Part shown: piece after piece, positions 55,691-64,000 of the stretch
How positions within the stretch are numbered: position 1 is the first letter of the stretch
How the letters are laid out: every line of letters begins with the position of its first letter
Assembly (NCBI GenBank): GCA_028554795.2
Contig: JAPYKE020000037.1
Coordinates: 2,253,501 to 2,317,500, forward strand
Source of the DNA: Sinohyriopsis cumingii
Lineage: Eukaryota; Mollusca; Bivalvia; Unionida; Unionidae
Reading direction: 5' to 3'
DNA: 64,000 nt
Position numbers and translations under genes: made by a program
Notes under the pieces: model-generated
What the model was told of the DNA's origin: nothing
What the model saw: the letters and a program-made list of their open reading frames with translations, nothing else
Databases searched by the model: none

Positions 55691-58600
55691 CTCGGAGCTT
55701 TACCTCTCTCTATCACTGATTTCACTTCCTACAAAAACGAGCCAGGGTGGGAATTCCATAGTAATTCAAATAAATATTGGGAGCATCCCACCCCAACGCA
55801 TAACAGTGGGTCACATAGAACTTCACACTGTACTCTCGCTTTTATTCCAGTGTACAAGATTTCGGCCCATTCCTGATTTTTGTTCCGAAGCCATATATTT
55901 TAGTACATGTTGTATGTAGTTGCGTTCTAATGTGTCGAGAGCTTTTCCTTGTTCAAATAGTATCATGGCACCCTTTTGACCAGATTGGTTTATATAGGCT
56001 ATCACGGTTTGTATGTTTAAAACATTAGTCTGAATATTCCCACCACAACCTTAGTTTTCATTAATTATTTTCCGCACACAAATCTTTATTCTACTTTATG
56101 AAATCGTACTCAATATTGTATAACCGACATTTAGAAGAGAGATAGTCCTCCATTTTTTAAGGTCTTCCCTATCTCCCCCCTTCCCTTTGTATAATATCGT
56201 GATCATTCCCTCCCTCATGAATTTAGAAATCTTTCCCTTTCCTAAAAATATGTTATTATATATTGTTTCTAAAATCAGCGCTATTTCTTGTTTGAATTTC
56301 TGATAGAAGTATGCGGTGAGCCCATCCATCCCTGGCAATTTTCCTTTCACCAGGGATGAAATTGATTTCTTTATTTCCTCATCTGAGATGAAATCATCAT
56401 ACATGTCTTTGTGTTCTGATAACATTACTTTATGTACATCTTGATAGTATTTTATACACTTCAATATATAATCTTTTGGTGAATAAATATTATTTCAATC
56501 CCTTATACTTTCCAGATTCTACTCTCCCCCTCCCTTTCTCAATTCTTCCCTCTTATATAACCCCTTAGCCTTTTTGAAAAGTATTGTAAATTTCCCCACT
56601 CTTATTATCCTCCATCATTTTGCTTCATCTAAAATCTCATTTAGAAGTTTCTGTGCTATTTGTTTTTCCTCATCTATCTCTGACAAGTCTAAAAATCTTT
56701 TAAGTTCTTGTTGCTCATTTTTTATTTTCTCTCTCCATTTTAAGATATCCCATTCATTTTCAATATCTTGGTTGCCTTTATAAAACCCCTCAATCCTACT
56801 GTTATAATTTCTTCATATCCGTTTTCCTCATATATTTTCTTATTTAATTTCCATTGTCCCGCCTCTGCCCACGTTTTCCTTTTCTGCATTATTATTTATT
56901 TATTAACCATTTTATGGTCTTATATTTTACACTCAGTTATTCTAAACTCTTTAAGTATCCCAGGCCTACTGGCTTGGTCTACGCCATATTCATACGTAAA
57001 TTGTTTCCTTAAAATGTTTACTCTTCTATATGCATCAAATAGTTTGTGGTTTTTTTTTTAAAAAAAAAAAATCTTTCATATCCTCCCTATGTAATTTATC
57101 GTTTGGTGTTAAATATGTTTTCCTATCTAGATCGTCTTACACCCAGTTAAAATCCCCTCCTATTATAAAATTCTCCATTGTAATGTCCTGTAAATATGTG
57201 CTTAGGTTTTCTAAAAAAATATCTTTTGTTAATTCTTTGTGCAGGAAAGTAAATGTTGACAAAATGCCAGTCCTTAATTTTTATACGGATTAAACGTTCT
57301 TAAAACAAAAAACCTACATGTAGTTGCTCTCATGATATACCTTTATTGTTATGAATTATTGTTGCTACCCCACACCTATTATCTTCTTGATTATCACTAA
57401 TGATTATAATTGCATTCATTTTTTACTCCAATTTTGCTTTTATTTCCTTTGTTATATTTTTTTTTTCTTGTATCATTATTATTTCATAGTCCTTAGTTTC
57501 CTCTAATAATTTCCCTAATTTTTCTTCGTTAACCCCATTTATATTAATGGTCGCAATCCGGAAGTTTGTTCTTCCATTTTTACTGCCAATTTAGTTTGTC
57601 TGATGGTTATGTCTTGCTTATTTTTTTAATGTATTTCTTATTTTATTAATTCAAATAACAATTGTTAACATCTTGTTGAGATGTTTAATTTGATTCGTCA
57701 GTCTCCATGTTTGTTTTCTCCGTTGTATCCGTCACTAATTTTCCTGATTCTGTTGATCTGTCTATCTTATTGTCGCTTGATTCCATGTCCGTTTCCGAAA
57801 AGTTGTCTGCTTTTTCCCAGTCTATTGTTTTATTTAATTCAGCGTCGCTTGAGTCCATCAGGTTTTCTTCCTGTCCGTCTCTTTAATCCGTTTGCGTTTG
57901 TGTTTCGTCAGTCTCCAAACTTTTCTTTTCCTTTTCTATTTTTATAACTAAGAATGGCGACATTTTTTGGGGTGGTGGTGGTGGGGGGAATCACTGTTTC
58001 GGGTGTTTTCTTTTTTGACTCCCTTTTAATGGGGGGGGGGTCACCCACTTGCATAGATTCTCCTGAGTTCAACATTTTTCTATTTATTCTCTTTTTGGGC
58101 GGCAGTGGATGTCAGGGGTTTCAGACCTATCTCTGTGACCCCTTCTTCCTCTGGGAAAAACACTGTGGACGTCCCCACCCCTCGTCTCCTTCTGAGGAAG
58201 AGCCCCCTTCATCCACCATCTGTTTCCGCAATAAATAATATTTATTGTAATATGTGTTTTTCGACTTGTTCTAATGTGTTAACTCGGGTTCTGTTGGCTC
58301 TTACCTTTTTGGGAGGGGGAGGGGGCTGTTTCCTTTAAAATCATCCCACTCCAATTCTCTGCAGAAACTGGAGTCTTTCTCCGCCCCATCTGTGATTATA
58401 GATCTGTCCATGCTGGGCACTTGGATATTATATGTCTGCCTACCATGAGGGATGGTTGGGCTAGCTACTTCGTCTGTAGATGTTTCTATGATATTTATTG
58501 GTGGGGCCTGTGTAACACTTTGCTGACTGTCCCCTGTGTTTTTCCCCGTATCTTGTTGTTTATTTACTTGGGTATTTATGCACTGTGCTATCAATTAGTC

Positions 58601-59000
58601 TATTTCTGCGTTTGTAGGCCCCATTGCCTCTCCTATTTGTACTTCTTCCTCAATTCCTTCTATCACGTTGATGAACTTATTACATATTTGAATAGCGTAA
58701 GTACTCTGGGCTGGGACATTTTCACTTTATTTTGGGCCATGCCCGGTCTGCTTAGACTTGGGGCACAGCCGGTCATTCTCGCAGCCCCTGTACCAGGTTT
58801 TTAAGAGAAATCCCATCACACAGAAAAACGGTGATCTTGTCTGCATCCCTTTTTACTAGCGTTAAGTACCCTTATACCAGTCGTAACAGTCTGATAACCC
58901 AACACTGTTGCCATCCGGCTCTTTCTAACCTAGATCTTCAGCTTTCTTTCTAACTTATTTTCTTTCTCCATGTTCAATGTCCAAGGGGAAGCCTGATACG
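55691..59000 (-). pseudogene. Tx1/L1-like LINE, 5' half: ORF1 plus endonuclease and start of reverse transcriptase
   Basis: On the - strand ORF1 runs from about 58950 to 58300, with a zinc-knuckle-like CPKSKQTGHGPK (one Cys changed) near 58760 and a Thr/Pro-rich tail. ORF2 begins near 57600 with an apurinic endonuclease N-terminus (FRIATININGVNEEKLG), then GGDFNWV..DLDR near 57150. RT motifs follow in 56464-56096 (LPGMDGLTAYFYQKF, REGMITILYKGKGGDREDL, KKWRTISLLNVGY) and near 55950 (MIAYINQSGQKGAMILF, then the motif A region with its Asp eroded). Many stops are present. The domain order is ORF1, EN, RT, as in Tx1/L1 elements, and matches the + strand fragment at 26.2-27.5 kb. Confidence 0.82.
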
Positions 59001-59145
59001 TAATCATATGTTACCTTGGCCTCAACGTTCGGACTATCGGAGTGGCTTCTGACATATTGGCCACTTGGCATTTCACCTCTAGTTCTTAAATGTTTAAATT
59101 GGTTCATTGTACTGTTTGGGGTATAAAATGAACTTATTCTTATGT

Positions 59146-59313
59146 GTGCAGGTGGTTAGTAAAGGGTCTTAACGTGCAGGTGGTTAGTAAAGGGTCTTAA
59201 CGTGCAGGTGGTTAGTAAAGGGTCTTAACGTGCAGGTGGTTAGTAAAGGGTCTTAACGTGCAGGTGGTTAGTAAAGGGTCTTAACGTGCAGGTGGTTAGT
59301 AAAGGGTCTTTAC
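59146..59313. repeat. 28-bp tandem repeat, six units
   Basis: Six nearly identical copies of GTGCAGGTGGTTAGTAAAGG plus GTCTTAAC. The last unit diverges at its end. The array lies just upstream of the - strand LINE's ORF1, where monomer arrays act as promoters in some LINEs. The uniformity suggests recent expansion. Confidence 0.95.
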
Positions 59314-62300
59314 CAACTAATCCCAATGGAAGTTTGCTTAGTTCTCGCCATAGCTAAAACATTTAATGCTTTCCTCCTCGAGATGTATTGTCACAGACAG
59401 CCATACGGAATACAGAATGTGCAATATCATTTTCAAGCCTTAATGAATTATTTAGCTCCTTCTAAAATGGTGTGGTCATATTAGTTTTTGGACTCATTAG
59501 TAGATAAAATTAATCGCTCTCCCATCCCACATATTGAAGTGTCCTCGATAAGATATTTTCTTGAAATGCGCCAGTAACAGACATTTTGTATCGGGTGGAT
59601 GAAAGTATTTTAGTGAAATACATCCATTATTCACTCAAAGCAAGCAAATTTCTATTTTTATTTTATGTTCTAAACAGTAGCAAACTTCTTGCTGTATCCC
59701 GACAAGACTTCTAATAATACAGTGTTGGTCTTAAATGACAAAGTGTCAATCTTGCATCCAATTTGGCTAATGTGACAGCCATCATGAAGCTATTGCTATA
59801 ACTGAAGAATATCATAGATAGTTGCAACACTAATCAATTAAAAGAAAAGAGATGGTCTTATTTTTGATAAATAGGGAGAAACTAAGTGGGCCAGTAGAAG
59901 ACCATTTCCTTTAGAGTGACTCCTGTTTTTGTTATAGTCAAATAAATAAATATAAATTTCAAGTTTACGATGTAATGAAATTACTTTTTGTGAAACATCA
60001 ATATGCGTAAAAAGATACACCTGTGCAGAGTATCAATAAGATTCACGATACACAGGGTACTAAAATATATTATCAATACACATGAATTTAATGGTCTTTC
60101 TATCTTTAGGAGGTATGAGAGCGATAGATGGTGCCCCTGTACGTGATTTACTGATTGTATTCCAGTATGCGTATTACAGACGTAGCATGTAATATACCTG
60201 GCATCTATTTTTTATGCCATTCTTATCCATGACATGGGAACTAAAATGCTTTCAAACAGACTACCTCTTAATTGTTAGTGATTTTTAATCAACATTTTAT
60301 GCCATTTAAGGGTGATCCATTTCATCAGAAGCAGGACGTACTTTATCCACCAGACAGAGGTATTTTGACCCAATAAATATATCCACTTCTTAATTTCTTT
60401 TTTAGTTCAACCTTATCTATTTAGTTTGTCTAAACTCCGATAGGGATATATAGTTTTGGAGCGCATGATCCCACCGGGATAAATTGTTTTGCGAAAAGAA
60501 ATTAAAATTGCATCGGACTTCGAAACTGTAGTTTAATTGGGCTTGGTAATCAGCCTTTTCCACATTTGTTGATCTGAAGATGAACCGAACTTAGAATCAG
60601 CCATTTTTGGTTTTCTAGGTAGCTCGTATTTTAAACATGCATCTGTAAAACTTCCTTGAAGCGAGATTCAAAGTATGACATAATGCTTGCGTTAATTAAA
60701 TTTAGTTTAACAACCTTTCATGTCAAGCTGATATATTTAGTTCCCCAACCGAAAAATAGATGTCGCTATGTATTGGCGGAACTAATGACGCATAAACACT
60801 TCAAGGATGAGTGGTTAGATACAGATTATATACTGCGGCAAGAACATTTTCATACGTGCCACATTCAGTTAATATGCAGGAGTTATCGCCCTATACTACT
60901 TTCCAAGTGCGTGAATTCGTGAAACTTTTGCGCGATCTGTACGCACTGGCGTCATCTCCGTAAACATTAAGTACTTTATGGAACAATTAATGCTCATTTT
61001 TGCGCAAAGTTTTTCTCTCTTTCTTTGCCTTACGTTCCTGTTTTATCTCCCAGCGAATAAGCTACAATAATATCTGATTGGTGGATAGTGTTTACTTGGA
61101 CCGGAACAAACAATAGCCAAAATCAGAATACAGTATAATATATTGCACCGTGTTGCACCAGTAGTGTAGCTTTCAGAGTCGACAAAAGTAAACTAGATAC
61201 AAACAAGCAATTAAATTTCGTGTGAAATTGGTAAACACAATAATTTTTGTGACATTTATTATTTTAACGTAACTTTAACATATTGCTGTCTGCGGTGTGG
61301 CACTTTATAGTGGTGTCCAGAACTGGGGCATCATGTTGCAGACATTTGGCATCACGTCCCTCCCAGTCACATTATCTTAACAACAAGCCGACCAGTCCTA
61401 GCACTAATCTTTTAATGCTCAGCGCCTGGCGAGGTAGCTATTAGTACCATTTTTTCAGTCTTTGTTATGCCTCGGCCGGGGTTCGAAACCGCGACCTCCC
61501 ACATTGGTGGCGGACACCCTAACCACTAGGCCCGCAGAGAGTTCAACAAAATAATAAGTAAAGTACTTGATTGTACACGTGGAACACATTTGGAATCTTT
61601 CTTTTATGCTTTGCTTTATGCCTGGATAAAATAATTAGCATGGAATTGGCGCTGGAGTTGGGAGCAATATTGCGAAGCATGTCATTTTGCGTTAATATGT
61701 ATAAGGCAGGCAATTTGCAAGCCTTTTTCTTTTTTACTAACACCACATTAGTGCCTGTTCCTTCAACAGCTGTTTCAGATGTATTCTCAATTTAGAGATT
61801 AACTTGCTAAATGACTAATACTTAATGACGACAGCTGAAGATTAAAATAAGTTCCATACGATTAAGTATCGTTTTACATCGATTTCCACCTCTTGTATTG
61901 ATATGTGTATTGGTACAGCAAACGTATTGATACATCGATATATCTGTTAATCAAGCCACATCAAGTTACAAGCATAACTAAACTAGCCAGTGACGAGAGG
62001 AGACAAGACAACCTGAGTAGATGGGAAGAAATGCCTCTCCATCAGGTAGTTTTTTCATCGATAACTGCAACTATACCGTAGCAAGGAGCACTCATCCTTA
62101 TCTTATAATATAACGTCAACTTAGTCAATTCATATTATATTAATATTCAACGTCTATTCAGAATGATCCGTTTCTGTCATATATTCCAACTCGCTATTTA
62201 ACTGTCATAAATATATGCATAAACAATCATATAGGCATGAAAAACAATTAGAACACAATTGTCGAGGTCACTACATTGTAATAAAAATGTTATCCAATGA

Positions 62301-62476
62301 AGCGAATTTATATTATTATGATAACTGCCGATAAACTTATTCCAAATGAGCTATTTACATTTATTCTCATTTATTTTGATTTAAACCATTGGCAAAGCCC
62401 AAGCTATCAATGTATTGGTGATCTTTAATGGAATTATGGCAGGAACCTTTATTCAGCAACTCCCCTATCTTAAAAT
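59314..62476. other. Intergenic AT-rich sequence, one SINE, no gene seen
   Basis: No supported coding region apart from the SINE at 61415-61545. A short open frame near 60656-60922 lacks an ATG start and a recognisable family. Confidence 0.5.
61415..61545 (-). repeat. tRNA-derived SINE head
   Basis: On the - strand, CTAGTGGTTAGGGTGTCCGC (box A) and GAGGTCGCGGTTTCGAACCC (box B) are spaced as in a tRNA. A continuing GGCCGAGGCATAAC body follows. The body and the lack of a clean acceptor stem argue for a SINE. Confidence 0.65.
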
Positions 62477-63028
62477 ATGTTAACGATAAGAAGAAAACGC
62501 CCACCATTTGATTCACAATTACACGAATATATCAGAATGGCTAAGGAGGAATTTAGGCGCGATGGTGCAGCTCTTGTTTGGTCAATGTTCCGTATAGATC
62601 ACGATGTTATTTTTATTGATGTTACAATGAATGATCAGCGGGTGCGGATGATTATTGATCGTCTGTTGGATGATAAAAAGTATTTATTTAGAATTAAATT
62701 TATTATCGAACACGACAGTGGGGATGGCCCAGCATGGATTATCCGGGATAAACTCGACCCTGCTAAAGAATCACGTGGACAGAGTGTTATTACGGTAGAC
62801 ATACATTCTGCACCTGGAGCGCTGGCTGGTATTGACTGTCCTTATTATATGCGAGCATATCCTGTAACTGATGTTGTTTATATACTTTATCCACAAAACG
62901 AGCCTGATAGTAATGCTCTTCAACCGATCTGGACTGGCATCTTAAATTGCGTGGCTCAGCGGGTCAAAGAACATTTTATAAACGCCCGACGAGAAAATGG
63001 ATTAACAATCACGAATCGAAAAAATTAA
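62477..63028 (+). CDS. Intact 183-residue protein of unknown function, first of a compact ORF cassette
   Basis: An uninterrupted, intronless ORF from ATG 62477 to TAA 63028. The product is soluble-looking, with balanced charge: an N-terminal basic patch (RRKRPP), a predicted helix (LHEYIRMAKEEFRRDGAALV), alternating strand-like segments (VIFIDVTMNDQRVRMIIDRL), a central GDGPAWIIRD, a Gly/Pro/Cys stretch (APGALAGIDCPYYMRAYPV) and a helical end. No signal peptide or membrane helix is seen. I do not recognise the family. It is followed on the same strand by two more tightly spaced ORFs, one overlapping the next by 7 nt, which is viral or element-like packing rather than typical host organisation. 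An old viral insertion is a guess, not a finding. Confidence 0.6.
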   Translation: MLTIRRKRPPFDSQLHEYIRMAKEEFRRDGAALVWSMFRIDHDVIFIDVTMNDQRVRMIIDRLLDDKKYLFRIKFIIEHDSGDGPAWIIRDKLDPAKESRGQSVITVDIHSAPGALAGIDCPYYMRAYPVTDVVYILYPQNEPDSNALQPIWTGILNCVAQRVKEHFINARRENGLTITNRKN

Positions 63029-63066
63029 CGAATCGAAAAAAATAAACAAATGGTCAAAAAGTTTAA

Positions 63067-63534
63067 AGGGCGAATGAAACTAAAATAGTATACGTTGCCG
63101 CGTTGGAAAAGAGATTCACGTTTCCGATGATAGTAAAAACAATAACCGACGAAGTTTTGCATAATTCTGGCAACTATAAAACAAGAGGCACCCCTGTAGA
63201 AATAGTTGACCAAGAAGATCATGCGTGGACGGCAAGCGAAACAAACTTTCCACCGAGGAAAACTGCCATATTTTAGCACGATAGTATTTTTGAGGAAATT
63301 GATAATATTAGTAAGCACGATCCTGTATCAGTCTGGCTCTTTCAGAGTGATTCTGAATCCGTTGTCGATTGTAAGACGGATCTACCATCAGAATTGGGAT
63401 CCAATTATCGGTTTGATCAGTTCGTGCTACCGTGAGGTAAACTTTATCGCAAAGAATATCTCCTTGATAAGATGAAATAAGTATCGCTCAAATACACCAT
63501 CGTCGATTCACAAATCAACATAGATAAATGCTGA
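63067..63534 (+). pseudogene. Second ORF of the cassette, interrupted by stops
   Basis: One frame stays protein-like across 156 codons although it contains TAG at 63274, TGA at 63433 and TAA at 63478, before the final TGA at 63532-63534. Segments such as IVKTITDEVLHNSGNYK, VEIVDQEDHAWTASETNFPP and DPVSVWLFQSDSESVVDC look like real protein. The natural start is lost: an ATG at 63050 is in another frame. Its stop overlaps the next start (ATGCTGA, 63528-63534). The family is unknown. The damage shows that at least this gene is no longer functional. Confidence 0.45.
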
Positions 63535-63946
63535 AAAATTGTTTTAACATTTCGTCTGTGGTTGCTCCTATCGCCCAGCAAAACAGTTTGTGGCGTTCAA
63601 CACCAAGGGAATTTCTCGATTATATATCGCGTTCATGTGTTGAATTTGATATGGTAGTCATTGGAACACAAAACATAATCCTGTTAATGTAATTTCAGTT
63701 GATATGGTGGCTTGTTACCCTGTTAGTTTTCTTGGAATGGGTGAATATGAACCGTATTTCTCACGATGTGGTCATCCAGCACACGAAATGATGAGAGTTG
63801 CAATAAACAATCCTATGCGTGAGGATTTCCATGGAAATACCATTGATCTAACTGGATCTGCCGAGAATGTATTATTGCAGCAAACATTCATATGGTTATT
63901 GTTGCTTGGTTTGGTCATCATTTTAATACGCCAGATACTTAGATAA
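63528..63946 (+). pseudogene. Third ORF of the cassette, frameshifted, with a C-terminal membrane anchor
   Basis: The N-terminal part runs from ATG 63528 (MLKNCFNISSVVAPIAQQNS) to a TAA at 63690. The frame that is open just before ATG 63704 carries on with MVACYPVSFLGMGEYEPYFS, CGHPAHEMMRVA and ends with one strong membrane helix (FIWLLLLGLVIILIRQIL), stop at 63946. The two halves look like one gene of about 135-140 residues split by a frameshift near 63675. A single hydrophobic helix at the extreme C-terminus suggests a tail-anchored or virion-membrane-type protein. The family is unknown. Confidence 0.45.
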
Positions 63947-64000
63947 ATCTCATAGACTGTTGTGCAAAGTCTGAACGTGAGATATATGCTTGATGCGATG
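63947..64000. other. Window end after the cassette
   Basis: A further + strand gene could begin here, but too little sequence is present to tell. Confidence 0.3.

Overview
The window looks like AT-rich animal DNA, most likely a mollusc or another spiralian. Its genes are split by GT/AG introns. It carries tRNA-derived SINEs, CR1/L2-type and Tx1/L1-type LINEs, many minisatellites and several fossil Maverick/Polinton-like elements. No bacterial features are present. The lineage call is an inference from this mix of families, not from a marker gene.

Two host genes can be assembled exon by exon. On the + strand, seven exons from 1754 to 16040 encode the C-terminal 196 residues of an M13 (neprilysin/ECE-like) metallopeptidase, and the 5' part lies outside the window. 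On the - strand, four exons from 47915 down to 40350 give a complete 153-residue four-helix membrane protein. It was found by matching splice sites and reading phase, because no single exon stands out as a long ORF. Both genes have introns filled with transposons.

The best-preserved mobile element is a 4.6-kb Maverick/Polinton-like element at 8907-13513, inside an M13 intron. It has long terminal inverted repeats that start AGTAGTG and a perfect 6-bp target duplication (CCTCCA). It has structural genes (penton-like, core-like, F54H12.2/capsid-like, a zinc-knuckle protein) but I see no polymerase B, integrase, ATPase or protease, and most of its genes are broken. One of its ORFs is followed by a sequence that matches the metazoan histone mRNA 3' stem-loop. 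Three further degraded relatives lie at about 22.5-23.3, 34.2-35.7 and 43.1-45.7 kb.

At 23508-25907 there is a compact DNA transposon-like element: one intact 562-codon ORF between inverted termini, with a TAA duplication. Just left of it (19892-22393) is a 2.5-kb giant inverted repeat. From 26 to 29 kb there are LINE remnants. From 35.7 to 39.6 kb there is a satellite of about 370 bp. From 52.6 to 59 kb there is one Tx1/L1-like LINE on the - strand, split by an insertion and preceded by six 28-bp tandem units. The right end (62477-63946) holds a compact run of + strand ORFs. The first is an intact 183-codon gene I do not recognise, and the later two are damaged. Their tight packing looks viral or element-like.

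Most of the remaining DNA is intronic or intergenic repeat debris. Many apparent ORFs are by-products of tandem repeats whose unit is a multiple of three.
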